This document shows positions 40,921-50,331 of a stretch of DNA of 64,000 bases, in pieces (position 1 is the stretch's first letter; every line of letters begins with the position of its first letter). This DNA is from JAFGQU01 sp964483625 (GTDB lineage: Bacteria; Omnitrophota; Gorgyraeia; Duberdicusellales; 4484-171): contig CAZABB010000004.1 of NCBI GenBank assembly GCA_964483625.1, forward strand, positions 27,790-91,789, given 5' to 3'. The translations under genes and the position numbers were made by a program. The notes beneath the pieces were generated by a model. The model made no database searches. It was not told the DNA's origin and was given only the letters and a program-made list of their open reading frames with translations.

Positions 40921-42086
40921 TACGCGTTCCCCAGAAGCAAGGCGGTTTTCATCGCCCGGCCGACTTCTTTCACATCGTGCACCCTCAATACGTCGGCACC
41001 GTTGGCCGCCGAGACCAGACACCCGGCCAGAGTGCCGCTTAAACGGTCATCTACCGCGGCGCCGGTTATTTCACCGATACACGATTTACGCGAAAGTCCT
41101 ACAAATAACGGGACATTCAGACTCTTGAACTGCGCCAGGCACCGGATAATCTCGATGTTATCCTCCAGGCGCTTGCCGAATCCGATCCCCGGATCAATCA
41201 TCAGTCGATCTTCTTTGATCCCTTTTTTCCGGCAGAATTCGATCCGTCCCGATAAAAACGTTTTGATCTCGGCGATGACATCGCTGTAACGGGGATTTCT
41301 CTGCATCGACCGGGGTGTCCCTTTCATATGCATCAAAACGCATCCCAGCCGGTATCTCTTAACAAGCGCGGTGATACGCGGACTGTGACGCAGCGCAGTT
41401 ATATCATTAACCACATCAACCCCCTCCTTCACCGCCGCCTTCACCACCGGGTATTTATAACTATCTATCGAAATTACCAATTTAGGGAATTTTTTACGTA
41501 CCGCCCGCAAGACCGGAATGACCCGGGCTATTTCGGTCGCGGCACTCACACTCTGCGCGTAAGGCCGGGTTGATTCTCCTCCGATATCAATCATCCGTGC
41601 TCCGGCTTTCACCATACCGGAGACTTTCTTTAAAATATCTCTTTCTAATTTTCTCATTTCTTTCACGTTCCGTCCAGTCAATACGCCGTCGCCACTGAAG
41701 GAATCCGGCGTCACATTCAGAATCCCGCAGAGGATCGGCCGGTCAATCCGGATCTTTTTATTTCTCGCCTTAAACACAGCCGGGTCTTTCTCCTCTTGAA
41801 TATACTCTCTGAGCTGCCGGGCAACTTCATGTAATCCGAACGGCTGAGTTTCTATTTTCGCGGCGAATTTCCGCAATTGAGATACGGTGCCGAAAATGAT
41901 GATGTCGGTTTTGATTTTTTTTACCAGACAATCACGGCTGATGGCGGCGTCGGAGCCTAAAGACAAGAGATGCTGTTTGATGATATTTGCCGCGTAAGAC
42001 GATATGCCCTCGATCCTGTACGTGCGCATAAGCATCTTGGGCGCCATGATTTCCCGCCCTTCCTTTGCCGTACCGATTCGATCCAT
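40920..42086 (-). CDS. folP: Dihydropteroate synthase, long form
   Basis: Joins 6-hydroxymethyl-dihydropterin diphosphate and p-aminobenzoate in folate synthesis. The catalytic TIM barrel begins with ILCGILNVTPDSFSGDG and GARMIDIGGESTRPYA, then DPGIGFGKRLEDNI and FVGLSRKSCIGE. Before it are about 120 residues (AANIIKQHLLSLGSDAAISR, FGTVSQLRKFAAKIETQPFG) that form the extra N-terminal domain of the long FolP class of some anaerobes. The start is uncertain: 42137 (overlapping ftsH by 35 nt), 42086 (used here) or 42044 (MAPKMLMRTYRI) are possible. The stop overlaps the cdaA start. Confidence 0.9.
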   Translation of the reverse strand: MDRIGTAKEGREIMAPKMLMRTYRIEGISSYAANIIKQHLLSLGSDAAISRDCLVKKIKTDIIIFGTVSQLRKFAAKIETQPFGLHEVARQLREYIQEEKDPAVFKARNKKIRIDRPILCGILNVTPDSFSGDGVLTGRNVKEMRKLERDILKKVSGMVKAGARMIDIGGESTRPYAQSVSAATEIARVIPVLRAVRKKFPKLVISIDSYKYPVVKAAVKEGVDVVNDITALRHSPRITALVKRYRLGCVLMHMKGTPRSMQRNPRYSDVIAEIKTFLSGRIEFCRKKGIKEDRLMIDPGIGFGKRLEDNIEIIRCLAQFKSLNVPLFVGLSRKSCIGEITGAAVDDRLSGTLAGCLVSAANGADVLRVHDVKEVGRAMKTALLLGNA

Positions 42087-42102
42087 CGCCTGATAAGCGC
42101 TT

Positions 42103-44025
42103 TTAAGATTCCTGATCGGGAGAGGAAACAGTCTCATCTTCCTGTGCTTTTTCTTGTTCCTTGAATCCGATGATTTTTTTCACCTCACTGGAATCGAGCA
42201 CTTCTTTCTCCAGAAGTGTCTGCGCCAGGGTTTTGAGCTTGTCGAGATGAGCCGAAAGAAGATCGGAGACCCGCTGGTGCGCTTCATCGATGATCCGCTT
42301 AACTTCCACATCGATCATATGAGCCGTTTCGTCGGAGTAATCTTTATGTTCGGCAAGTTCTTTGCCTAAAAAGACCGGGCCTTCCTTCCGTCCAAGCGCC
42401 ACATGGCCTAACACTTCGCTCATGCCGAGTTCGGTAACCATTTTACGGGCCAGTTTTGTTGCCTGATCCAGATCGTTCTGTCCGCCGGTCGTCACGTCTT
42501 TCAGGATAAGTTCTTCAGCGACCCGGCCGCCTAACAGAGCGCAAATCCGCTCAAACAGTTCGGTCTTGGTGGAAATATACCGGTCACGCGTCGGGATATG
42601 CATTGTATACCCCAACGCGCCGATCCCGCGGGGAATGATCGAAACTTTATGAAGCGGGTCGACATTGGACAACGACAACGCCATGAGCGCGTGCCCGGAC
42701 TCATGATAGGCGATAATCTTTTTTTCTTTCTTGGAAATAATACGGCTTTTGCGTTGCGGTCCGGCGACGACCCGTTCCATCGCCTCCTGCAGATCGCTCA
42801 TCGCGACCCCCTGGCGGTTCTTCCGTGCGGCAAGCAGAGCCGCTTCATTACACAGGTTTTCCAAGTCGGCACCGGAAAATCCCGGTGTCTGTTTGGCTAT
42901 TACGCTTAAATCAATACTCTCATCCAGCTTCACCTTACGGGTATGGACTTTCAAAATTGCCTCCCGGCCGCGGATATCGGGCGCGTCGATCACGATATGA
43001 CGGTCAAACCGGCCCGGTCTCAACAATGCCGGATCAAGCACGTCGGGACGGTTGGTTGCCGCGATAATGATCAAGCCCTCTCCGGTCTGAAATCCGTCCA
43101 TCTCGACAAGGAGCTGATTCAACGTCTGCTCCCGTTCATCGTGTCCCCCGCCGATTCCGGCAAACCTCTGTCGTCCCACCGCGTCGATCTCATCGATAAA
43201 AATGATCGCGCCTTTACCGGCTGGTTTAGCCGCTTTCTTTGCCTGTTCGAAAAGATCCCGTACGCGCGAAGCTCCCACGCCGACAAAAAGCTCCACGAAA
43301 TCCGAACCGCTGATATTGAAAAACGGAGCGTCGGCTTCACCGGCAACGGCTTTCGCCAGAAGCGTCTTCCCGCATCCGGGGGGGCCGACAAGGATAACAC
43401 CCTTGGGAATTCTGCCGCCCAGGCGCTGAAACCGTTTGGGATCTTTCAAAAATTCGATAACTTCGGTTAACTCTTCCTTCGGTTCATCGATACCCGCCAC
43501 GTCCTGAAACGTTACCTTCGGTGTCTTCCCTTTTTCGATCATATGCGATTTGGTTTTGCCGAACGACCATACCCGGGAACCGAACTGCGAACCGCGATAG
43601 GCAAAATACCATAAAAACAGGATAAACAAGAGCATCGGCCCCAGCGAGAAGAAGATATTGGTCCAGAGCGTTTTGGGAGGTTCGATTTCGAAACTGCGCA
43701 CGTTCTTCTTGAGGAGCGGAATAAGTTCTTCGTCATCGGCGGGTACATACACGTAAAACCGTTTATTATCCCGGCCTTCGGTAAACTTTCCCTGAATAAG
43801 GTTTTCGGTCATTTTCACCTCGGCGATCACCGGATTTTCGAGATTGCTTTCCAGGATATAGTAGAACTCGTTATAGTTGAGTTTCTCCATCATCCCGGTC
43901 ATGCCGGAGGAAAAAAGACTGATCAGCCAGATGAATCCCAGAAAAATCAGGATCCAGGTGGTGATTCCGCGGACGAACTTATAATTATCTTTATTTTTTT
44001 TATCCGGTTTTTTCTTATTATCCAT
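42103..44025 (-). CDS. ftsH: ATP-dependent zinc metalloprotease FtsH
   Basis: Membrane AAA+ protease that degrades misfolded membrane proteins and regulators such as LpxC in some bacteria. Two N-terminal membrane helices (about residues 19-40 and 120-140) flank a periplasmic domain. Walker A is GPPGCGKTLLAKAVAGEA, Walker B IIFIDEIDAVG, the second region of homology ends RPGRFDRHI, and the zinc site is HESGHALMAL. I placed the start at MDNKKKPDKK (44025); the frame is open to 44079 but that would overlap tilS. Gene order tilS-ftsH-folP is widely conserved. Confidence 0.95.
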   Translation of the reverse strand: MDNKKKPDKKNKDNYKFVRGITTWILIFLGFIWLISLFSSGMTGMMEKLNYNEFYYILESNLENPVIAEVKMTENLIQGKFTEGRDNKRFYVYVPADDEELIPLLKKNVRSFEIEPPKTLWTNIFFSLGPMLLFILFLWYFAYRGSQFGSRVWSFGKTKSHMIEKGKTPKVTFQDVAGIDEPKEELTEVIEFLKDPKRFQRLGGRIPKGVILVGPPGCGKTLLAKAVAGEADAPFFNISGSDFVELFVGVGASRVRDLFEQAKKAAKPAGKGAIIFIDEIDAVGRQRFAGIGGGHDEREQTLNQLLVEMDGFQTGEGLIIIAATNRPDVLDPALLRPGRFDRHIVIDAPDIRGREAILKVHTRKVKLDESIDLSVIAKQTPGFSGADLENLCNEAALLAARKNRQGVAMSDLQEAMERVVAGPQRKSRIISKKEKKIIAYHESGHALMALSLSNVDPLHKVSIIPRGIGALGYTMHIPTRDRYISTKTELFERICALLGGRVAEELILKDVTTGGQNDLDQATKLARKMVTELGMSEVLGHVALGRKEGPVFLGKELAEHKDYSDETAHMIDVEVKRIIDEAHQRVSDLLSAHLDKLKTLAQTLLEKEVLDSSEVKKIIGFKEQEKAQEDETVSSPDQES

Positions 44026-44045
44026 GTTCCCTATTATATGGTATC

Positions 44046-45035
44046 TCAATAAAAAAGCAAGGACTTGATCAGGAGCCATTCATTTTCTTTAACAACCCTC
44101 AGATCGGGCAGATCCACGGCGGAAAACGGTGATTTTTTAAGGATAATTTCATGCAGCTGAGTGAGGTGTTTGGCCTCAAGGCGACGGGCATTCCCCTTGA
44201 TTTCGGCTATCGCCAGACGCAGCACATGAGGCAGCAGCGCCGGATGGATTTCTTTCAACTGGGCGACATGCAACTTAACATATCCGGAACCGTGTTGTTT
44301 CTTTATCCGTTGGTAACAGTCCTGCGTGCAGGAATGAATGAATTCGAAATCCAAAGCGGTACTCTGAGCCAAATTTGTCAGGCTTTCGACGATGCGGGGA
44401 TTAAACTCCTTTAAGGCCGGAATGAGCTTCATCCGGACCTTATTGCGCAAAAACGCCTCACTGTAATTGGAGGGATCAGTTCGGTAGGGATACGTATTCT
44501 CCCGAAGCCAGTTCAGGATATCCCTCTTGCGGGTGAATAACAGCGGCCGAATGACCTGTATCCCGTACATTTTATTTTTCACCCTCATCGCCCGTACTCC
44601 CTGCAGACCCGTCCCGCGAATAACGCGCATCAATACCGTTTCGGCAAGGTCATCCTGATTATGAGCGATCGCGATCTTCTTTATTTTATACTGCCGCGAA
44701 CAGGCCAGAAAAAAATCCCAACGCTGTTTCCGCGCGGTCTGTTCAAGCGAATCCCCCTTATCGAGCCCGGAAACATCCTGCCTGCGGCTGACAAATGATA
44801 CCCGGTTTTTACGGCACAGTTCCCTGACGAATGTTTCCTCGGCGTCCGATTCTTCGCGAAGCCTGTGGTTCAAATGAACACAGAGCACCTCAAGCTTCAA
44901 ATCCGTTTTCAGGCGGGAAAAAAGATGCAACATACAGACCGAATCCGGCCCGCCGGAAACCGCGATCATAAGCTTCTCTTTTTTCTTAAGAAGGCGGTGC
45001 TTCCTGATTGTTTCTTCGAATAATTTCTCTACCAT
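44046..45035 (-). CDS. tilS: tRNA(Ile)-lysidine synthase
   Basis: Converts C34 of the AUA-decoding tRNA-Ile to lysidine. The N-type ATP-pyrophosphatase loop AVSGGPDSVCMLHL is near residue 26; CVHLNHRLREESD and IAHNQDDLAETVLMRVIRGTGLQG are the TilS signatures. 329 residues is the shorter form, with only part of the C-terminal substrate-binding domain. The ATG (45035) lies inside the end of a short upstream ORF (45029-45109), which suggests coupling. Confidence 0.94.
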   Translation of the reverse strand: MVEKLFEETIRKHRLLKKKEKLMIAVSGGPDSVCMLHLFSRLKTDLKLEVLCVHLNHRLREESDAEETFVRELCRKNRVSFVSRRQDVSGLDKGDSLEQTARKQRWDFFLACSRQYKIKKIAIAHNQDDLAETVLMRVIRGTGLQGVRAMRVKNKMYGIQVIRPLLFTRKRDILNWLRENTYPYRTDPSNYSEAFLRNKVRMKLIPALKEFNPRIVESLTNLAQSTALDFEFIHSCTQDCYQRIKKQHGSGYVKLHVAQLKEIHPALLPHVLRLAIAEIKGNARRLEAKHLTQLHEIILKKSPFSAVDLPDLRVVKENEWLLIKSLLFY

Positions 45036-45109
45036 AAGCCCATTTTTGCTTTTTCATATCCAGTTTCTTTGATTTTACCATCTTGTTTTTGCCTTTTAAT
45101 TTTTAACAT
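45029..45109 (-). CDS. 26-residue leader ORF overlapping tilS
   Basis: MLKIKRQKQDGKIKETGYEK plus six residues, ending in TAG that overlaps the tilS start region. GAGGTGAT, close to a perfect anti-Shine-Dalgarno match, lies about 5 nt before its ATG, much better than anything in front of tilS itself. Ten of 26 residues are Lys or Arg. It may serve to feed ribosomes to tilS or act as a leader peptide. No homologue recognised. Confidence 0.45.
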   Translation of the reverse strand: MLKIKRQKQDGKIKETGYEKAKMGLW

Positions 45110-45129
45110 TTGATATCACCTCATATGCC

Positions 45130-45158
45130 TTCCCATTATATCATAATTATATTATAAT
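45130..45158 (+). promoter_or_regulatory. Promoter of the radical SAM gene
   Basis: TTCCCA (45130-45135), a 17-nt spacer and a perfect TATAAT (45153-45158). The resulting ~38-nt leader consists largely of a GTGTGACT-type array (45163-45194). Confidence 0.55.
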
Positions 45159-45162
45159 CAAC

Positions 45163-45194
45163 GTGTGACTATGTGACCTTGTGTCTCTGTGACC
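45163..45194. repeat. GTGTGACT 8-nt array in the leader of the radical SAM gene
   Basis: Units GTGTGACT, ATGTGACC, TTGTGTCT, CTGTGACC. It occupies the predicted 5' untranslated region, with no Shine-Dalgarno before the ATG. Confidence 0.72.
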
Positions 45195-45202
45195 TTTTTC
45201 TT

Positions 45203-46513
45203 ATGAACATCCTTGCCATCAATCCCTGGATTTACGATTTTGCCGCGTTTGATTTCTGGCTGAAACCGTACGGATTCCTGAACCTCCTCACCTATCTGAA
45301 AAATCACGGGGTAACCATCGACTACATCGACTGTCTGGAGAAGAAAATCTCCCGCGACTCGTTCGGCCGGGGAAAGTATTACCACCAGATGATCGCCAAA
45401 CCGGACAGTATTGCCGGCGTTCCGCGCTATTTCAAACGGTATGGGATCACTCCCGCGGAATTCAAACGTCTTCTGCCCGAAAAAAAAATCGATTATATCC
45501 TGGTATCGTCATCGATGACATACTGGTATCCGGGGATCGTCGATGTCATCGCTATCGTAAAAAAACGCTACCCCGGCGTCCCGGTTTTCTTGGGCGGTAC
45601 CTACGCGACTCTGTGTACCGAGCAGGCTCTGGAAGTAACCGGCTGCGATAAAGTATTCACCAACGACTCTCTGGGAGAATTTTTCGATACGATCGGCATC
45701 GACTTTGAACGAGAGCGATTCTACCAGACCTTACCCCGCTACGAAGCATTTCAAAAAAGTCTCGATTACGTGGTATTAAGGACATCCTGGGGCTGTCCGT
45801 TCCGGTGCAGTTTCTGCGCGATCGGGAAACTTTCTGAAAACTATATCCGCATCGATCCGAAAGCCATCATCGATTATATCGACGGCTACGCGAAAAAAAG
45901 CATAAAGGATTTTATCTTCTATGACGACGCTCTCCTTTACGATCAGGATTACATCACCGGAGTCTTAGAAGGCATCGCGGCACTCAATCATCCCATCCGG
46001 TTCCATACGCCTAACGCCATGCATCTTCGTTACGTAACGCGTGACATCGCCGGACTGCTCAAGAAATGCAATTTCACCAATCCTCATTTCGGGCTGGAAA
46101 CGCTGGATACGAGATTACAGAAGCAATGGGGCAACAAAGTAGATACAAGAGACCTCACGCGGGCGATATCATTTTTAAAAGAAGCCGGATTCGGTGACGG
46201 CGAGTTCAGCATTTACCTCCTGTTAGGTTATCCCGGACAGGACCTTGATACTCTCCGAGCCGATGTCGAACGTCTGGTCGAACTGGGCGCGAAAATATCT
46301 CTGGCGGAATTCTCTCCCGTACCCCACACCGACATATTCGCGCAGTTTAAGGACCAACTCCGCGATCCGCTCCTGCATAACAATTCCCTTTTCTGGTTTT
46401 CTTCGGATAAGAAGATCGAACAATTCTGGGAGGTAAAGAATTTTGTGCGGGAATTAAACCATCGCTGGGCGCCGAGCAACGCGGCGCAAGGCAAAGAGCT
46501 GCCGGGAACTTAG
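45203..46513 (+). CDS. B12-binding-domain radical SAM protein
   Basis: 436 residues. The N-terminal ~160 residues have a cobalamin-binding-type Rossmann layout (LAINPWIYDFAAFDFWLKP; DYILVSSSMTYWYPG; VPVFLGGTYATLC). The radical SAM core follows with SWGCPFRCSFCAIG near residue 208, the CxxxCxxC that ligates the 4Fe-4S cluster, and LLLGYPGQDLDTLRADV downstream. Such proteins typically catalyse methylations or ring rearrangements; the substrate is unknown. I used the ATG at 45203 (MNILAINPW), where the domain starts; the frame opens 30 nt earlier within a repeat array. It converges with the next minus-strand gene, overlapping by 4 nt. Confidence 0.85.
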   Translation: MNILAINPWIYDFAAFDFWLKPYGFLNLLTYLKNHGVTIDYIDCLEKKISRDSFGRGKYYHQMIAKPDSIAGVPRYFKRYGITPAEFKRLLPEKKIDYILVSSSMTYWYPGIVDVIAIVKKRYPGVPVFLGGTYATLCTEQALEVTGCDKVFTNDSLGEFFDTIGIDFERERFYQTLPRYEAFQKSLDYVVLRTSWGCPFRCSFCAIGKLSENYIRIDPKAIIDYIDGYAKKSIKDFIFYDDALLYDQDYITGVLEGIAALNHPIRFHTPNAMHLRYVTRDIAGLLKKCNFTNPHFGLETLDTRLQKQWGNKVDTRDLTRAISFLKEAGFGDGEFSIYLLLGYPGQDLDTLRADVERLVELGAKISLAEFSPVPHTDIFAQFKDQLRDPLLHNNSLFWFSSDKKIEQFWEVKNFVRELNHRWAPSNAAQGKELPGT

Positions 46514-46836
46514 AACGGTTCCCAACCGGTCACCTCATCATATTCCAGAAAAACATGCAGTTTTAAATCATCATAGGTCCAGCGTTCGATCCCATCGACG
46601 GTCATACCTCTTGAATCAGGCTGGCCTAAATCGGTAATAACCTGGCTCCGCCATTCACCCAGATACAGATAAACTCCCTCTTTACATTCAATATAACTGG
46701 TATGCTCCTGGCCCGGCCCGAACCCCTGCTGGACCCCCACGTTGACAAATCCCCGTTTCTTAAATACGTGATCATGCGCCTGAGGACACCCCGTAAAGAA
46801 AACCAACCCCATGATTGCAATGACAAATCTGTTCAT
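46510..46836 (-). CDS. Small lipoprotein of unknown function
   Basis: 108 residues from the ATG at 46836. The start MNRFVIAIMGLVFFTGC has a short hydrophobic core and the lipobox FFTGC, so the mature protein is probably lipid-anchored. The remaining part contains VYLYLGEWRSQVITDLGQPD and ERWTYDDLKLHVFLEYDEVTG, reminiscent of SmpA/BamE-like small lipoprotein folds, but the match is weak. GGGGATG stands before the start. It begins 2 nt after the feoB stop codon, so it is probably made from the feo transcript. Confidence 0.65.
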   Translation of the reverse strand: MNRFVIAIMGLVFFTGCPQAHDHVFKKRGFVNVGVQQGFGPGQEHTSYIECKEGVYLYLGEWRSQVITDLGQPDSRGMTVDGIERWTYDDLKLHVFLEYDEVTGWEPF

Positions 46837-46838
46837 CG

Positions 46839-48567
46839 TCACATCCCCATTAACGTCAGTCCCGTATTCAATATCCACCCCACACTGGCGGCAGTAATAC
46901 ACATGATGATAATCGACTTAGCCATATCTTTTAATCCTAGCTCCCTGATCAGAAGCAACAACGTTGCCGCACAGGGAAAGTATACCGCCAGGATCGTCGA
47001 TGCAACCACAAGCTGTTTCACATTCAATCCCAACGGCCGCAGCATTCCCACCGCGACATCTTTACGTAAAAAGCCGATCAGGAACGCCCCGATACTTTCT
47101 TTGGGCAATCCCCACATTTTCGTCAGGACCGGTGAAAACAATATAGAAAGGAAATCGATGATTTTCAGGTAATACAGTACATTCACAAAAAGGATACCGG
47201 CAAGCACCAGCGGCAGAGCCTCTTTGACAAACCAGCTTATTCTTGTCCAGAGCTTACGCAGGACCACCGTTACATGCGGCCGGCGGTACGGTGGGATCTC
47301 AAGCAGTATCTCCGGACTCCGGCCCGGCAACGTCACGTGCAGAATCTTACCGATAACGAACCAGACGATAAACAGGTTGAAAAACACAAGCAAAACGTAT
47401 TGGCCGCCGAACCGTCCCAGAAGCCCGATAATCACCGCGCTCTGAGCCATACAGGGAACCGCGATCGCCATGAGTGTGGCGGCGATGAATTTCTCGCGGC
47501 GTTCTTCAAAGAGCCGCAGGGACAACGCGCCCGGCACGTTACACCCTAACCCCAGAATTGTCGGGATGACCGCGTACCCGTGCAGACCGATGCGGTGAAA
47601 CGACCGGTCCATAATGACCGCCAGACGCGGCAGATATCCCCAGTCTTCCAGAAGTCCCAGGATAAAATAGAAACTGCATACATAAGGCAAAACCATCGCA
47701 AACGGTACATACAGCCCCGTCGTCAGCATCCCGAACGATTCGCTGTATTCGATGGTACCGTCGACGATCTCCCCGACCAGAATCGACTGCAAGAATCCTC
47801 CTTCTCCTAATAGAGCACTTAATTGCACCATCAACGGTGAGTAAACGTGGTCGAAAAACGGATCGAAAATGTATCCGATAAGCCCTTCCCCGATAAACCT
47901 TACCGTCATAAATGCCGCCGCCACGACGCCGGCGGCGATCAAAAAGGAAAACGGCGGTTTAATGCTCGCCTCCTGCACGACATCCAGAAACGTATGATGC
48001 CGATGATGCAGAGTTTGCACTTCCTTTACGATATAGCCGATCTCATCCCACAAAGAATCGTGTTCCCTTTTGGACGTAGACTGCCGGGCCTGGAGAATTT
48101 TCAATACCAGCTCTTTTACCCCCTGCCCGATAAGGCCGCAGGTAGCCACAACCGGCACGCCCAGAATTTCGGTGAGCTTCTCGATATCTATTTCAACGCC
48201 GCGATGCTTGGTCTCATCCCAGAGATTAAGCGCCACGATCATCGGTTTATCGGTTTTACGAATGAGCTCCANNNNNNNNNNTAAGACGAAGATTCCGCTC
48301 GAGGTTTGTGGCGTCGAGCACATTCACGATGACATCAGCCTCGGCAACCAGACGTACCGCGACTTCTTCGGCTTTCGACGTGGGAAGCAAACTGTAGGTA
48401 CCGGGGACATCGACGAGTTCATGCTGGATCCCCTCCACCATGATAAATCCCTTGGTATATTCGACGGTCGTGCCGGGATAATTGGACGCGATCACTTTCA
48501 CCCCGGTAAGACGGGAAAAAAGAACGCTTTTGCCCACGTTGGGATTTCCGGCCAATACGATCTTCAT
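46839..48567 (-). CDS. feoB: Ferrous iron transport protein B (interrupted by an assembly gap)
   Basis: An Fe(II) permease with an N-terminal GTPase. The upstream part (48282-48567) has the G1 loop AGNPNVGKSVLFSRL, G2 YPGTTVEY and G3 DVPGTYSLLP, ending LERNLRL. The part after the gap has G4 ALNLWDE and then Gate-type membrane segments (YVCSFYFILGLLEDWGYLPR; AVIPTILGLGCNVPGALS; FYFPCAATL-like VYFPCAATLLLL). Ten Ns at 48272-48281 separate the parts, and the frames match only if the missing length is a multiple of three, most likely 9 or 12 nt. The total length near 580 residues is short for FeoB but the conserved regions are there. Confidence 0.9.
48272..48281. other. Assembly gap (10 Ns) inside feoB
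   Basis: A run of ten N. From FeoB homology the missing bases should encode the three or four residues between RNLRL and ELIRKT, so the true gap is small. Confidence 0.95.
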
Positions 48568-48637
48568 AGGAAAAAATTATACTACCGCGCGACGTTTTCT
48601 CCAACGACTATTTGACATGAAATAAAAAAAGGGGGGA

Positions 48638-48883
48638 TCAGGTGCCGGGTGATGGTTTTGGCAGTTCGACGATAATTTTCTCGGCCATCCCTCGACCTAA
48701 TGCCACCTGTGTATGGCCGGATTTGACGATCACCGGACCGGAATAAGACCGTTCGCTTACCTTGGTAAGAACAGCCCGATGGCGAATTCCCATATTCTCC
48801 AGACGACGCAGGAACTGATCGCCGCCCTGAATCTCAACGATATGCACTTTTTGATTTGCTTCTACTTGAGTAAGAGGAATCAT
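48638..48883 (-). CDS. feoA: FeoA-family SH3-like protein
   Basis: 81 residues with an SH3-like beta-barrel pattern: MIPLTQVEANQKVHIVEI, GGDQFLRRLENMGIRHRAVL and VIVKSGHTQVALGRGMAEKI, which match FeoA. FeoA assists FeoB in Fe(II) uptake, probably by contacting its cytoplasmic domain. It lies 70 nt upstream of feoB and 13 nt downstream of the MBL-fold gene, so all three appear to be one operon. I see no Fur-box-like palindrome nearby. Confidence 0.9.
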   Translation of the reverse strand: MIPLTQVEANQKVHIVEIQGGDQFLRRLENMGIRHRAVLTKVSERSYSGPVIVKSGHTQVALGRGMAEKIIVELPKPSPGT

Positions 48884-48896
48884 GGTTATCTTTGGT

Positions 48897-49604
48897 TTAA
48901 GAAAATTCTATATTCATCCCGGCCTTAAGAGGCACACACCGCTGGCCGAACACTTCACTGAATACGTTGATCGCCTTATAGCCGGTACAATGTCCGGGGA
49001 ATACCTCTTGTACATTTAAATCACGGAGTTCTTCGACAACGTACCGGATCGTTCGCAGATCTTCCTCGAGAAGATGGAACCCGCCGCCGAGCGCGTACAC
49101 ATCTTTTCCGAACGCCGCACGCACCCCCTTTACGATCGCAGCCACACCTCGATGGGCGCATCCGGTGAGGACGACCAGCCCGTTTGCCATATCCAATACC
49201 AACACCAGTTCCGAGAGCGTTTTGCCTTTATACACGGCACTCCCCGAACAGAAGACCGTGGCCCCGGCCGAAATTTCATTCCTTTCGGTAACCACTGTCA
49301 GTGCGTTTTTAGCAGAGTCAGCCTGAAACTCAACAGCAAAATCCTCAGGCACCCAGACCGTAAGAGGACTGATCTGGCCGGCAAGTTTCTCCAGGCCGGA
49401 TCGATGATCCCAATGATTGTGGGAGATAACGATATGGCGAATTTTATTCCGGTCGATATTCATGATCCGGAAATTCTCATCAATATACTCGTACTTCTCC
49501 CCCGTATCGAACAGAAGCCAGTCATCGACCAGATAGGAAATCCCCCAACCGGAAGCCAGACGTTCGTCATCTTTATCTTTTTCAAATACGATTGATACCC
49601 GCAT
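48897..49604 (-). CDS. Metallo-beta-lactamase-fold hydrolase
   Basis: 235 residues with the metal-binding motif ISHNHWDHRSGLEKL (HxHxDH, about residue 58), LLFDTG before it and LTGCAHRGVAAIV plus FHLLEEDLRT later, the pattern of the small MBL-fold group annotated as dihydropterin-6-yl-methyl-aminobenzene phosphate synthase-like. These are usually cytoplasmic, with two metal ions and uncharacterised substrates. It is the first gene in front of feoA and feoB, so a link to iron or redox chemistry is possible but not shown. The promoter is at 49626-49653, and the ATG has only CAGGGT directly before it. Confidence 0.82.
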   Translation of the reverse strand: MRVSIVFEKDKDDERLASGWGISYLVDDWLLFDTGEKYEYIDENFRIMNIDRNKIRHIVISHNHWDHRSGLEKLAGQISPLTVWVPEDFAVEFQADSAKNALTVVTERNEISAGATVFCSGSAVYKGKTLSELVLVLDMANGLVVLTGCAHRGVAAIVKGVRAAFGKDVYALGGGFHLLEEDLRTIRYVVEELRDLNVQEVFPGHCTGYKAINVFSEVFGQRCVPLKAGMNIEFS

Positions 49605-49625
49605 ACCCTGTGTTTACGTATATTT

Positions 49626-49653
49626 ACTATACTATCCTTTTATGTTTCGTCAA
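49626..49653 (-). promoter_or_regulatory. Promoter of the MBL-feoA-feoB operon
   Basis: TTGACG (49648-49653), a 16-nt spacer and TATAGT (49626-49631) on the minus strand. +1 near 49619 gives a leader of only about 15 nt. Confidence 0.6.
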
Positions 49654-49662
49654 TAAAAGCCG

Positions 49663-50331
49663 CTATGATTTTTTTTGGCGGGAAGGCCTTTCCCCAAAAA
49701 GCAGAGTCCCGATCCGTACCATATTGGCTCCCGCCTCGATGGCAAGCTTGAAACTCAAACTCATTCCCATCGAAAGGTACCGGAATTTTTCTCTCTTAAG
49801 CTTTGCGCCCGTATGCTCATATAACTGGCGCGTCCGATCGAAGGCCCGGCGGAGTTCGGTTTGGTCCTCACTCAAGGGCCCCATGGTCATCAGGCCCTCC
49901 AGAGAAAGACAGGGTAATTTTAATATCTCATCGGCAAGCAGCATAACCTCATCCGCAGCCACACCTGTTTTTTGAGACTCCCGGGCGGAATTGACCTCGA
50001 TCAATACCGGCATTACCTTTCCTATCGGCTCGCATTCCTGATTGATTTTCCGGGCTAACGCGACGGAATCTACCGTCTGAATCATATCGAATATCCTCAC
50101 CGCTTTCTTTACTTTATTTTTCTGCAGATGCCCCAGAAGATGCCAGGAAACCTCATCCCCCACAGCCGGTTTTTTCTTCTCGGCTTCCTGAACGTAATTT
50201 TCTCCCACAATCGCCAGTCCCCCTTCGATTGCCTGCCGGATTTCATCGACACTGCGGGTCTTAGCCGCGCCCACCAGCGTCACACCGCGGGGAAGCCCGG
50301 CGATAATATTGTGAACATTCTCTTTAATCAT
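49663..50331 (-). CDS. PLP homeostasis protein, YggS family
   Basis: A PLP-binding TIM-barrel protein of 222 residues. The PLP lysine is in VGAAKTRSVDEIRQAI near residue 24; VGENYVQEAEKK, WHLLGHLQKNKVKKAV and LSMGMSLSFKLAIEAGANMVRIGTLLFG-type C-terminal sequence are diagnostic. Family members buffer and deliver pyridoxal phosphate and keep amino-acid pools balanced. It overlaps the upstream radical SAM gene by 8 nt. The 5' end is intact and the length is standard. Confidence 0.92.
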   Translation of the reverse strand: MIKENVHNIIAGLPRGVTLVGAAKTRSVDEIRQAIEGGLAIVGENYVQEAEKKKPAVGDEVSWHLLGHLQKNKVKKAVRIFDMIQTVDSVALARKINQECEPIGKVMPVLIEVNSARESQKTGVAADEVMLLADEILKLPCLSLEGLMTMGPLSEDQTELRRAFDRTRQLYEHTGAKLKREKFRYLSMGMSLSFKLAIEAGANMVRIGTLLFGERPSRQKKS

